Origin: Gammaproteobacteria bacterium
GTDB taxonomy: Bacteria > Pseudomonadota > Gammaproteobacteria > UBA6429 > Thiohalophilaceae
Direction: 5' to 3'
Assembly: GCA_029880855.1 (NCBI GenBank)
Contig: JAOUNS010000003.1
Location: 62,001-126,000 of the forward strand
Length of the DNA stretch: 64,000 nucleotides
Under the pieces are notes generated by a model that was given only the letters and a program-made list of their open reading frames with translations, ran no database searches and was not told where the DNA came from. Below are positions 1-8,289 of this stretch, piece by piece (position 1 is the first letter of the stretch; each line of letters begins with the position of its first letter). The position numbers and the translations under genes are program-made.

Positions 1-196
1 AACCGTATATATCTTGCTATTGGAAAAAGACGGATGTTGCGCAAATATTCCAGACGAACAGAATACTAGAAGAAACGACGCTCCGATTGTACTAAATCTT
101 AGGTATTGGCGAGAATGATGTATATTTTTCTCCAGCATGATTAATGCTCCTTGTGATGGACAGTTGCGCAAGGATAGTCGATGAGTATATTTCCCA

Positions 197-964
197 TCAT
201 GGACATATACTCACTCCCATGCAATCACCTCCACAACATTTTTGGTTTACCAAACAATCTGAATCTCTTGTACATATTGATTGTCCTCGATTTACACACT
301 TTCCGTTACACCATCCCTGTGGTGTTATGGTTCCAATACATCTCTGTCCTGATTGACATATACGTGGTGTACAAATGCCAACACACTTACCACCAGTTAT
401 ACTTTCACCAGTACATGCTTCACCTGCTTTACACTCAATAGGAGTAACACAACTGCCTGCACATCCCCCTTCTGAGGTTACAATCCCAATACATGCCTGT
501 TCTATCTGACAAATGCGTGGCGCACAGGCGCCAATACATTTATTATCTTGTATAACTATCCCATTGCATACTTGGCCTATTCCGCAACTTACCCCAGGAC
601 TACCTATCGCAACTCCAGTAAGTACAGCCATACTTGTGTTGTCACACCCATTTGTTTCATTTGTATTAGGGTTAGCACTAGGCGTATACCATATTTCTAT
701 AATTTCTTCTGATGTCTTCGCGACTACTAACATTGCAAGAAGACTTTTCCCATGTGATGTGGTATGATCAAACTTAAGAAATTCCCCCCACATACTACAA
801 GTATTGCCTGGTTGTCTGGTCATGCCCACATATACTCCTGCAGTATTTATTCTAATACGCGCCAGCATTAAATTATTGGCATATTCTTCCGCGAACGCTC
901 TATGCGCCAAAATTGTTGATAAAATAACTAGAATAAAGAATTTCAGTATATTCGACATGGTCAT
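197..964 (-). CDS. Exported cysteine-rich repeat protein
   Basis: Unknown function. Translation most likely begins at the ATG at 964 (AAGGA five bases upstream) rather than at earlier in-frame codons, which overlap the preceding gene. The start gives a clear Sec signal peptide (hydrophobic FFILVILSTILA, then AFA-EE as a likely cleavage site). The mature part has about 100 residues without recognisable motifs, then roughly four tandem repeats with the pattern C-x2-G-Q-x-C-x-G...C-x-G-x-C, ending in a CTRDSDC...QKCCGGDC block reminiscent of WAP-type disulfide domains. It probably sits outside the cytoplasm, stabilised by disulfides. It starts 31 bases after the stop of the upstream exported protein, so the two are probably one operon. 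The C-terminal disulfide module could be an inhibitor or adhesion domain, but this is only resemblance. Confidence 0.65.
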   Translation of the reverse strand: MTMSNILKFFILVILSTILAHRAFAEEYANNLMLARIRINTAGVYVGMTRQPGNTCSMWGEFLKFDHTTSHGKSLLAMLVVAKTSEEIIEIWYTPSANPNTNETNGCDNTSMAVLTGVAIGSPGVSCGIGQVCNGIVIQDNKCIGACAPRICQIEQACIGIVTSEGGCAGSCVTPIECKAGEACTGESITGGKCVGICTPRICQSGQRCIGTITPQGWCNGKCVNRGQSICTRDSDCLVNQKCCGGDCMGVSICP

Positions 965-995
965 TATTTCCTTGTGCAAAAATACCGCAGCTGAC

Positions 996-2984
996 TTACT
1001 CACCGAGCAGCATGTGCATGAACGTAGGCGCCAAGTTTCGTTTACATTTTGTCTTTTGATAACGCCCTTCATGCACTATCGGAAAACAAGAAGCCGCTCG
1101 CAAAGGTGTTACTTCTGCATCAGAATACTCAAGTGGTTCATTTAGCCAATAACTCATAAGAGCACGTGGAAAAAAATAATCCAGCCCTCCCGCTTCTAAC
1201 ATTACGTCTATTCCACTGGCAATTGTTTTTTTAAATAATTTTTCGTTCATGCCACTAGCTGCTGAATGCACTCCGCTGCCTTTTGCTAAAAACCGACGTA
1301 TATCGCCAGGTCCTCTTTCCCAACAAAAATCCAATCCTACCCTAGCTTTGCCTTCTTCAAGATTTTTACTATTATGCCAACGAACTGGCGCAAGCCATGT
1401 CCCTTTTCTAACTTCTGCCGGCTCACCTAACGGGAGGTTATCCCACATTCGACTTCTTGCACCTAATGCACCATTTATGCGTTCTATATATAAAGGGCCA
1501 ATTGGCGCGATCGGAGTAATAATGCAACGGATATCGTCAAATGGAATAAAGCGTTGCAAAAGCCCTTTAGCAATAACTGCCGCATAAAGATCATTGTCTG
1601 TGGTCCCTACTTCATAACCGGGTGGCCATATCTGTGGAATTGGTTGCCTCTCGCCACACAAAATAATTTTCGTTAGGGAAAATGCTGCTTCTGCGACTCG
1701 TTTAGCACTGTCTTCTGTATTATTTGTCTTATTCACCTCATCATCTAACGCATAGTGCAATGTGTGTAGCGCCATGGTATTGTTATACCAATTTTCTGTA
1801 CCCCAATAATAAACTACACGTGACTGGACTAATATTGTCAAAACATACCTGTTGGCGGACGATTTCAATGCACCAATATCAATATTAACTTCCTTTAATA
1901 TTGTTGATGCCAAACTCCCAAGAGCGCTTCCCATATCCCCAGCAACAAAATTAAAATACCAATTATTAAAAGCTCCATCAGCATTTTCGATTGTAGAAGC
2001 TATGTTCTCTATAAAAGCATTTTCCCATTTCTCTGCTGAACTAGAATCGAGATAGCTATTTTTTGACCATATATACATAAGACCGAGCAGCTCCAGTTTA
2101 TCAGTTCGGTAAATTCTTTCTGGAGCATTAAGATATATTTCCCACAATCTATTAGAAGTGTCGCGATAGTCATTACTCGTCGGCTCGTAGCGTTCGCCGG
2201 TGATTCTTTGCAGGGCCTGTTGAACAGCCCATTGGTAAAGGTAAATCCCAGAGAATCCTTTCTGAATAACGGGATTCACCCCTGGCCCTATCAGCAGAAA
2301 CCCATTTTCTTTCAGATTTTGACCCAACCGTCTGGCTAAGCCGCGGATCCTTGCACGTTGAGTTCCATCTTTAGATGCGATATAAAAGTAGTAAACACCA
2401 AGTACTAATCCTAATATTTCCTCAGTAGAAGCATGAAAATTATGACCGCCGATTTCCTCCAAGGTTTTGGATTTCATATAAAAATGATCGCAACGAAAGA
2501 AGAATCCAGCTTTTTCTCCACTTGCTAACAATGCTTCTGATGATTCGAAATATCGAAAGATAAGATCTGCATATCGCAAACTACCAATATCATTTTTTGA
2601 CATTGCCTCAACGGCAAAACCAGCCATTGCGATACCACCACGCAGTAGTGGATTTTCGCCCCCACCAAAAAGCACCCCATCTGGAGAAATCCATGGGATA
2701 TAAATGCGACTTTTTGTCGATTGTTCTGGATAGTAATCAGGCGTGACAAATGTACGAGAGTACTTTAGCAAATATTCAGAATCTACATCCGGTTCATACT
2801 CTTTCAACCAGAGCTCAGATATATATCTACCTGAACACAGTATGTGTCTCTTAATAATTCCATCTCTATAAGAATTGTATGGGTCTACATTTCCTGAGAA
2901 AACATCTCTAATTGGGCAGCTAGAAACAAGCAGAATTTTTGTTATAAGACTTAAAAACTGTCTCCTTGTTACAAAATATACCAT
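996..2984 (-). CDS. Tat-exported protein of unknown function (662 aa), possible lipoprotein
   Basis: Not recognised by family. The N-terminus has TRRQFL at residues 6-11, close to the twin-arginine consensus S/T-R-R-x-F-L-K, followed by a hydrophobic stretch and VSSC, a plausible lipobox. This suggests Tat export of a folded protein, possibly lipid-anchored. The body is rich in alternating helical segments with many aromatic residues, suggestive of an alpha/alpha-toroid (as in some glycan lyases or hydrolases), but no catalytic signature is visible. The start has no good ribosome-binding site, so the N-terminus is chosen from the Tat motif. It is followed after 31 bases by the cysteine-rich exported protein, probably co-transcribed. 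The unit lies downstream of one copy of the ATTGGAATAAA motif at 3193-3206. Confidence 0.7.
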   Translation of the reverse strand: MVYFVTRRQFLSLITKILLVSSCPIRDVFSGNVDPYNSYRDGIIKRHILCSGRYISELWLKEYEPDVDSEYLLKYSRTFVTPDYYPEQSTKSRIYIPWISPDGVLFGGGENPLLRGGIAMAGFAVEAMSKNDIGSLRYADLIFRYFESSEALLASGEKAGFFFRCDHFYMKSKTLEEIGGHNFHASTEEILGLVLGVYYFYIASKDGTQRARIRGLARRLGQNLKENGFLLIGPGVNPVIQKGFSGIYLYQWAVQQALQRITGERYEPTSNDYRDTSNRLWEIYLNAPERIYRTDKLELLGLMYIWSKNSYLDSSSAEKWENAFIENIASTIENADGAFNNWYFNFVAGDMGSALGSLASTILKEVNIDIGALKSSANRYVLTILVQSRVVYYWGTENWYNNTMALHTLHYALDDEVNKTNNTEDSAKRVAEAAFSLTKIILCGERQPIPQIWPPGYEVGTTDNDLYAAVIAKGLLQRFIPFDDIRCIITPIAPIGPLYIERINGALGARSRMWDNLPLGEPAEVRKGTWLAPVRWHNSKNLEEGKARVGLDFCWERGPGDIRRFLAKGSGVHSAASGMNEKLFKKTIASGIDVMLEAGGLDYFFPRALMSYWLNEPLEYSDAEVTPLRAASCFPIVHEGRYQKTKCKRNLAPTFMHMLLGE

Positions 2985-3192
2985 TGGATGTTATCTCATG
3001 TTTTCACATAATTTTCATTAAGATATTAGAATGCTTATTTAATATATAGCTCACGTGATCATATCGAGCGAGGGCAGACTTATATTTTTTTGATCCAGAT
3101 CAATCAAGTCTGTCAATATACATAGAAATAATTAAATCTTGCGTGTTGAAAATAAAGTAAATTCTCCAAAAGAAGCACCAGTGTGTGATTGG

Positions 3193-3206
3193 TTTATTCC
3201 AATGTT
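3193..3206 (-). repeat. Array motif copy 1
   Basis: Minus strand reads AACATTGGAATAAA. It separates the exported pair (0.2-3.0 kb) from the oxygenase unit. About 20 bases before it, on the minus strand, is GTTAGGC, the one place where an integron-like R-box string lies close to the motif. Confidence 0.6.
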
Positions 3207-3283
3207 ACATTTCGGGCCGGGCCTAACAATTAATATCGACTATTCCGCGTTCTCGGAAGTCTCGTGAGCAAATTCTGCCTTCC

Positions 3284-3442
3284 CTGTCGGGTATCCTTAC
3301 TGGACTGAACTCGGCTACCGGCGACCTTCGCGGCCCAATCTGTACTATGTTCGGTATGCCATACCTACCACATTGATTCTACACGAGTTCCCTGCGCTAC
3401 TCGGGTCTATCGCCCTCCGTAGTCATTCTCCTTGGCCGACAG
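3284..3442. repeat. Diverged structured repeat, copy A
   Basis: This 159-base element is bounded by a perfect 7-bp inverted repeat (CTGTCGG...CCGACAG). It aligns along its whole length with 13866-14022: shared blocks are GTCGGGT-TCC, ACTGGACT, CATACCTACCACA, a TAGTC/GTCAC block, and CTCCTTGGCCGACAG at the end. A near-palindrome (GGTATGCCATACC) lies in the middle. Conserved ends and internal dyads with a diverged sequence suggest a folded RNA or a mobile DNA structure. No function is assigned. Confidence 0.55.
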
Positions 3443-3683
3443 ATATGGTCCCGTCTCCGATTATTAGAACTGGATAGCGATCCTGATAAGATCAATCCTC
3501 TGCAACCGGCGGGACTGGTCATCGATCACTCTATACTGGTCGATAAACACGATAAATAACAGCAAGTTATGGTATTTCACAGTTACTTTCGTAGTAAACC
3601 TCTCATTTTTTTTTATTTCATTCGTAACTGCGTGTGTTGAAATAACTCTGTCGACTGATTCAGTCATTCGCTGAGTCAAAACC

Positions 3684-3699
3684 GCTTAACCAGTTAAGC
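3684..3699. promoter_or_regulatory. Palindrome upstream of the oxygenase gene
   Basis: GCTTAAC-CA-GTTAAGC is a perfect 7-bp dyad centred about 33 bases before the start codon of the oxygenase gene. The position suits an operator. The half-sites also fit the integron R-box pattern (RYYYAAC/GTTRRRY), so it could instead be a recombination core; the sequence alone does not decide. Confidence 0.35.
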
Positions 3700-3723
3700 A
3701 CCCGACCTCAAGTAGGTGATGTT

Positions 3724-4731
3724 ATGAACATGAACCAAACAACGAACTGGGTTGAAGCCATCAAACTCACACCAGCCGAATCGCGGTCGGTGTATCAGGC
3801 ACTGTTGCCTATCGCGGCAAATATCAATAGCGATATGGCGCTGGTTACATATGCCAACGAGATCGCCGAGGCGATGCGTGATGCTTTGAGTACCAGTACC
3901 GTGAATGCCATCGCTTCATTTACGGAGCGTCCCGAGACCTTGCAAGTCATCGATGGATGGCCTATCGATTTGTTGTCTCTACCCGATACGCCCTCGTATC
4001 ATCCTGTACATCTAACAAATATCGCACTGTACGCCATGATCCTGGTGGGCTATTGTCTAATTCGAGGTGAATGTCCAGTTTCCTATGTTCACGAGAATGC
4101 AGGGCAGCTAATACGGCATGTAACCCCGAAGATCACGCAACAAAGTGAAGTATCGAGTCATGGGTCGACCATTCTTGGCCCTCATACCGACAATGAACAC
4201 AAGCCCATTGCTGGGGTAGAGATGGGCCAGGAGCAAGCCGCAGCGCCTTCGACGTTGACCTTGTTGTCGCTGCGTTGCGACTTAATGGTACCCACCTTAT
4301 TTGCTAGTGTGCAGGATATCGTCGCGAAACTGCCTGAAAAAATTGTGCAGCAATTTGTACAGCCGGTATTTATTGCACAGCCGCCACAGTCTTTTTCAAG
4401 TGCGGCTAGTGCGATGAAGGAAGTGCCTGTGTTGATCGCGGCTAAAGGTCGGTATTACGCACGCTATGGTAATATCAGTGCTATATCAGAGATTGCCGTT
4501 GACGCCCTGACACAGTTACGCACACTGTTAAATAAGGATAGTTTATGGCTGCCATTACCATTACTACCGGGCTCCAGTGTGTGCTTTAAACAAAACGAGG
4601 TGTTGCACGCAAGAACGGTATTGCCACCGCGTCCGTTTGATGGTGGGTCTCGCTGGTTATTACGGCTGTATAGCATGCAGCCAGAACATGTTAAACCCAT
4701 CAATAGTGAGATGTCATTTCTGCAGTTGTGA
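3724..4731 (+). CDS. TauD/TfdA-like Fe(II)/2-oxoglutarate-dependent oxygenase
   Basis: Probable oxygenase that uses 2-oxoglutarate and O2 to hydroxylate a small molecule, possibly a free amino acid, as in the clavaminate synthase/asparagine oxygenase branch. The iron-binding facial triad is visible: H154-T-D156 in the string GPHTDNEH and distal H295 in EVLHAR; R310 or R314 (SRWLLRLY) is placed to bind the 2-oxoglutarate carboxylate. The length (335 aa) fits that family (320-360). The start ATG has AGGTGA seven bases upstream. This is the only plus-strand gene in the motif-delimited array, it stands alone with no pathway neighbours, and it has its own upstream palindrome and downstream terminator, so it is a self-contained unit. 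The substrate cannot be read from the sequence. Confidence 0.75.
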   Translation: MNMNQTTNWVEAIKLTPAESRSVYQALLPIAANINSDMALVTYANEIAEAMRDALSTSTVNAIASFTERPETLQVIDGWPIDLLSLPDTPSYHPVHLTNIALYAMILVGYCLIRGECPVSYVHENAGQLIRHVTPKITQQSEVSSHGSTILGPHTDNEHKPIAGVEMGQEQAAAPSTLTLLSLRCDLMVPTLFASVQDIVAKLPEKIVQQFVQPVFIAQPPQSFSSAASAMKEVPVLIAAKGRYYARYGNISAISEIAVDALTQLRTLLNKDSLWLPLPLLPGSSVCFKQNEVLHARTVLPPRPFDGGSRWLLRLYSMQPEHVKPINSEMSFLQL

Positions 4732-4748
4732 TTAAAACGTCATGTATT

Positions 4749-4785
4749 GCATCCCTCGTATTATTAGAGGGATGCGAGACTTTTA
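4749..4785 (+). terminator. Rho-independent terminator after the oxygenase gene
   Basis: A perfect 9-bp stem (GCATCCCTC...GAGGGATGC, loop of nine bases) lies 18 bases after the stop codon and is followed by GAGACTTTT. Confidence 0.75.
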
Positions 4786-5209
4786 AATGTTTGTAAACTT
4801 AACGTGACTGTCCTTTTTCACGATTTTTGCCCCATAGCAGAGTAGATATTCTCATAAAAAATGACTTCAAGAGGAACTCGCCATGAGGAGGAATCTTTTT
4901 ATTGAATCACAGATTATTAAGGCACTAAATAATCATGCAACCAGCATATAACTCAACGATATTTTTCGTCTCAACAAATTATCATATGCTATATTTTCAA
5001 ACATTGTTTCTAAATTTAATTGCAAGTTGACAACTATATGCTAATTTTCGTCTTTGATCGCTACGAATATGTACTGTCACCACTTCCAAATATACATTTC
5101 AGTTCACATTGTTTATTCCAATGACATTTTCTGGCCATAATCGGCTGATTTTCATACCTGGAGATGAAGCATCCTGTGTCGATCCAGCTTTGCTTGTTAG
5201 CCGTCAATG
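4786..5209. other. AT-rich spacer
   Basis: No gene is supported. The stretch contains array motif copy 2 at 5112-5125 and, at its right end, a GGCTAACAA string (minus strand, 5194-5202) just after the stop of the next gene. Otherwise it is AT-rich and featureless. Confidence 0.5.
5112..5125 (-). repeat. Array motif copy 2
   Basis: Minus strand reads GTCATTGGAATAAA. It lies downstream of the small secreted-protein gene and marks the boundary with the oxygenase unit. Confidence 0.6.
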
Positions 5210-5650
5210 TTATTTGCATAGTCCAGTAACTATTCCGGAACCACTCATTGACATGGCTACAAAAGGTTTATTTTTTGCTTTGATAAACTCTTGTATTTCT
5301 AACAATTGAGCGTTTGCGGTATATTCTTTTGTTTCATCACCAGCAGAGAAAGGTTTATTAACCGCATCAAAATATGAAATCGTTTTAAATGAGTAATCTT
5401 TTGAGCCTATATTAATAACTTTGGTTGAATTTGCTAATAATGTTGGAATTGAAGATCCGATTATTTCGCCGGTAACCCTTGAAACCGAAAAGGTTTTGTT
5501 TTTCTGTTGCATTTCATATGCCGATTTTTTTAATGCTCCGTTGTCAGCAAGATCATAAATATGAGTCACTATGCATGTATATGAAAGTTCGCCAGCAACA
5601 ACAGAATGACTTGAAGTTGCAATAACCAACAAGAATATTAACCTATTCAT
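5210..5650 (-). CDS. Small secreted protein of unknown function
   Basis: Not recognised. The ATG at 5650 is preferred over an upstream in-frame GTG because TTTGGAG precedes it at normal spacing. It encodes a Sec-type signal peptide (MNRLIFLLVIA...SVVAG) and a mature protein of about 125 residues with few charged clusters and two cysteines (the YTC near the mature start and the LCK terminus) that could form a disulfide. Probably periplasmic. It is alone between two motif copies, the typical organisation of this array. The stop codon is followed within 15 bases by GGCTAACAA, a string also found at the stop of the neighbouring HEPN-like gene. Confidence 0.65.
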   Translation of the reverse strand: MNRLIFLLVIATSSHSVVAGELSYTCIVTHIYDLADNGALKKSAYEMQQKNKTFSVSRVTGEIIGSSIPTLLANSTKVINIGSKDYSFKTISYFDAVNKPFSAGDETKEYTANAQLLEIQEFIKAKNKPFVAMSMSGSGIVTGLCK

Positions 5651-5669
5651 ATCCACTCCAAATTGTTAA

Positions 5670-5683
5670 TTTATTCCAATATC
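5670..5683 (-). repeat. Array motif copy 3
   Basis: Minus strand reads GATATTGGAATAAA, 20 bases upstream of the start codon of the secreted-protein gene. Confidence 0.6.
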
Positions 5684-5751
5684 TCTTTACAACTGTTGAT
5701 TCAATGTTTCTCTTGGGAAAAGAGTATGCCCCGTACTGCTCAAAGTGATTG

Positions 5752-6339
5752 TTAGCCTGGTTTTCCTGTCCAATAGTGAATTGCACCTACCAATTGCACC
5801 TCGTTTACTCCACTAACCTTTAGAACCTCCTCGATCATCCCTTCCGTCGAGCGTACCGCTAAAATCGCATCTTCCTTTTTTAATGCGTCGTACTCCGTGG
5901 TATCGGCCATACCTTCAATAAAACCATCTAAAACACCAACCGTTTCGTGCTTCGATGTAAAATGGACCAGGAAATTCCTAATCATCTTTATTGCTTGGAA
6001 CTGTTGACCTGCGCCCTGATCAAATTGGATGCACTGACCGAAAACGGCAATCGGCCACTTTCGTAACTTTTCTTCGATACAAACACGCTTATTGATATCA
6101 GCATTTACCCACTCCCTGTGGATTATATATTCTTCACTTTCTACCAACATTTTGAAGAACACATTCATGAATGTCTCAACGACTGTTACAGACATTATGA
6201 TAATCAAAGCAGAATATTTTCGTTCCCACGCCTTGTCTCCCCACACTTCTTCCATTGTAAGTAAATGCCTCAAGATTTCTAAATATTCCCAAATCATGCG
6301 ATTTGGTGTTGAGTGGACTGGTTCTATCTTTTTTGTCAT
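5752..6339 (-). CDS. HEPN-like protein
   Basis: Probable HEPN-fold protein of 195 aa. The string IRNFLVHF contains R121 and H126 with the R-x4-H spacing that forms the RNase active site in many HEPN toxins and defence nucleases. The rest is mostly helical, including a hydrophobic helix (ALIIIMSVTVVETFMN) typical of such bundles. HEPN proteins often act as RNases in toxin-antitoxin or abortive-infection systems, usually with a nucleotidyltransferase partner; none is adjacent, so a solitary role or immunity-type function is possible. The start has no clear ribosome-binding site. The stop codon lies inside GGCTAACAA, shared with the next unit. Confidence 0.5.
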   Translation of the reverse strand: MTKKIEPVHSTPNRMIWEYLEILRHLLTMEEVWGDKAWERKYSALIIIMSVTVVETFMNVFFKMLVESEEYIIHREWVNADINKRVCIEEKLRKWPIAVFGQCIQFDQGAGQQFQAIKMIRNFLVHFTSKHETVGVLDGFIEGMADTTEYDALKKEDAILAVRSTEGMIEEVLKVSGVNEVQLVGAIHYWTGKPG

Positions 6340-6429
6340 CGTTGTAATAAGGCTATCGATTGTAGTCAGGGTGGCGAAACTGATCGCTTGAGCCGAGAAG
6401 TAGGTTATTCCATAAAACCCTTAGGAATA

Positions 6430-6443
6430 TTTATTCCAATGTT
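6430..6443 (-). repeat. Array motif copy 4
   Basis: Minus strand reads AACATTGGAATAAA and continues into a GGAATA-TT-TATTCC palindrome (6424-6437). It closes the type VI effector unit on its downstream side. Confidence 0.6.
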
Positions 6444-6643
6444 GGTTGGCACGCCATCAGGGCCATTTTCAGTGGCGCCAGATCCCCGATTTTCCACGCA
6501 TTCCTCTGCCCGAGCGGTGTCTGTAATAGACCTTCAGAGACGCCGGAGCCCGGTTCAAAGGCAAAGCAATCATTTGACAGTTCGTCCCCGTTTTGTCCGG
6601 CAGGAACTATGCGAAGAGTATTCCTGAATAAAGGAAAATGGCG

Positions 6644-6670
6644 GCCGGGATCAGTGACATGGTTCCCGGC
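6644..6670 (-). terminator. Hairpin after the type VI effector operon
   Basis: Minus strand GCCGGGA...TCCCGGC is a perfect 7-bp stem with a 13-base loop, followed by CGCCATTTTCC. It lies about 20 bases after the stop of the frame-shifted tail of the HEAT-repeat gene and probably ends the operon, though the T-run is short. Confidence 0.45.
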
Positions 6671-6689
6671 GTCACTGAAACCAAGACAG

Positions 6690-6825
6690 TTAGCGCAACA
6701 CCTCACGCCAAAGTTCATCAAACGCCTCCGTAAAGATATGTGCAATCGCGCTATTGGTAACGACAAGTGTATTTTCATCGTTCTCTTCGTTCGAACAAGG
6801 TCGATAGCGTCTTGCCGCTTCGGAA
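6690..6825 (-). pseudogene. Out-of-frame C-terminal tail of the HEAT-repeat gene
   Basis: Just before the stop of the HEAT-repeat gene another frame opens and reads LRQYDSEAARRYRP... to ...FDELWREVLR, ending at 6690. It looks like natural protein (acidic and helical, with a plausible terminus), whereas the alternative ATGA-coupled frame gives an unprotein-like sequence. The simplest reading is a one- or two-base frameshift that removed about 46 residues from the HEAT protein. A sequencing error is equally possible. Confidence 0.4.
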
Positions 6826-8214
6826 TCATACTGTCGCAAGTTCTTCCTGTTTCGTATGAGAGGATGATTGAGCCGCAGATTCCGTAATCTGATAGGTGTG
6901 TTTCATACTCATAATGGCCTTAAGCTGTCGCGTTACCAGCCAATCAGGTTCAAACGGGGTCCGGCAACCGAGAAGCTGCATTGCCCGATAGGCCTGTTGT
7001 CGTAATTCAAACGGCGACTGGGGATCATTCAGTTCCATCAGGCAGGACTGAGGACTAAAGGGCCGTCCGTGACGCCAACGGACTTCCGGGGCAAAGTGTT
7101 TATGGTGGGCCTGCCACCATTTTGTCCATAGTTCAAAAGATTGACTCGGGCGGGTCACTTTTATTGTTCGAGCGGGCGTTTGTTGCGTCTCTTTATCCGC
7201 CTGGGCGGTTGACTCCCCTGTGATCTCCTCAGGTTCTAACTCTTCGATCTCTTCATCGGGGAGTTCGACCGTCTCCTGCAAACCCGCGCCGGTTATCAAC
7301 GCAAGCGCCTCGGCGGTAGCCTGTTTAATCTCGTCATCATTGTTCAGCAATGCCTTGATCAAGGCGGGTACTACCCGAGCATCGCCAAGTATGCCCAGAG
7401 CCTGCAAGCTTGGGAGCGCCATGTTCGGCAAGGCTGCTGCATTGTAAATGAGGTTAAGGTCGTTATGCCGTCCTGCCAGGGCCAACTGTGTTAGCAATGC
7501 CGCAGTTACACCCTCTTCCGTTTTACAGCGGTCACGACAGAGGGCCATTGCCCGTTCTGAACCGAGCTGCATTAAGGCAATAAGGTCGTGTTCAGCAATA
7601 TCGGCCCCGTCACCCGAATGCGAGCGATCAAAAAACCATTGCTCAGCGGCAGGCAGGGTCTCGGTAGCACTCAGGGCGGCATAGATGGCCAGGGTATGGC
7701 TGCGGATGTCGGTATCGGCATGATGCAGGTAGGGCCAGATCTTTTTCGGATCCACATCATGGCGATAACAGAGGATGGATTTGCAGGCCGAACGGATCAA
7801 TGGACGATCATGGGCCAGTAAGGGGATCAGGGTCTCCGAGATCAAGGGATGGCCGCCATGGCCCAGGGCCATTACAAACGATGGCAAACTCTCCTCCGAT
7901 GCCTCAACAATGGCCTTCAATACCGCAGACAGGCGGTGATTATTCGTTTTGATTGTTGCCAGGGAATAGACCGCGCCCAATAGCTCGTCTTCATCATCAG
8001 AGGCCAGGTATTCTAATGAACACTGATAAGCCAGTTTCCCACCCAACTCCAGCGCATCCACATGGGCCTCGATCCGCTGCTCTAATTCATAGACCTCAGG
8101 CCAGAGTATTTCAGGATCAGTGAAATAGGCGTGGGTAAAAGACAGCAGTGAACCGGTCTCAGTGAGGTGTTCCTGGTAAAGCTCTGTAAATAACTGTTTT
8201 TCAGTTAGTGCCAT
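6826..8214 (-). CDS. HEAT-repeat protein of the TIGR02270 type, type VI effector module
   Basis: Resembles the TIGR02270 group of HEAT-repeat proteins found beside type VI secretion effector genes. Residues 30-320 contain successive HEAT-like helix pairs (for example the ALGILGDARVVPALIKAL segment), then an acidic linker (EEIEELEPEE) and a C-terminal part with a WTKWWQAH motif. Such proteins may bind or chaperone the effector. The start at 8214 (MALTEKQL) is chosen because family members begin close to the first helices; no strong ribosome-binding site supports it, and an in-frame ATG at 8250 is possible. It is the last gene of the operon and its C-terminus appears frame-shifted. Function is inferred from context. 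Confidence 0.7.
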   Translation of the reverse strand: MALTEKQLFTELYQEHLTETGSLLSFTHAYFTDPEILWPEVYELEQRIEAHVDALELGGKLAYQCSLEYLASDDEDELLGAVYSLATIKTNNHRLSAVLKAIVEASEESLPSFVMALGHGGHPLISETLIPLLAHDRPLIRSACKSILCYRHDVDPKKIWPYLHHADTDIRSHTLAIYAALSATETLPAAEQWFFDRSHSGDGADIAEHDLIALMQLGSERAMALCRDRCKTEEGVTAALLTQLALAGRHNDLNLIYNAAALPNMALPSLQALGILGDARVVPALIKALLNNDDEIKQATAEALALITGAGLQETVELPDEEIEELEPEEITGESTAQADKETQQTPARTIKVTRPSQSFELWTKWWQAHHKHFAPEVRWRHGRPFSPQSCLMELNDPQSPFELRQQAYRAMQLLGCRTPFEPDWLVTRQLKAIMSMKHTYQITESAAQSSSHTKQEELATV

Positions 8215-8289
8215 AAATATGTAATTTGTCTGTAAACCGGATAAGCCCATAGTGATACAGAATCTATGAGTTAAGCTGAAGGTTTAAAT

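Larger units (their letters stand above)
2985..3723. other. Non-coding stretch with motif copy, 159-bp structured repeat and palindrome
   Basis: No convincing gene in these 739 bases. They hold one copy of the 14-bp array motif (3193-3206), a copy of a diverged structured repeat (3284-3442) also present near 14 kb, and a 16-bp palindrome (3684-3699) just upstream of the oxygenase gene. A 71-codon minus-strand frame (3464-3679) has no family resemblance and no ribosome-binding site and was not called. Confidence 0.6.

Noticed and set aside
1-196. Gene at the left edge
   Set aside because: Only short frames without ribosome-binding site; no family resemblance.
6431-6829. 132-codon gene coupled by ATGA to the HEAT gene
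   Set aside because: Its sequence does not look like protein, whereas another frame in its first half continues the HEAT protein plausibly.
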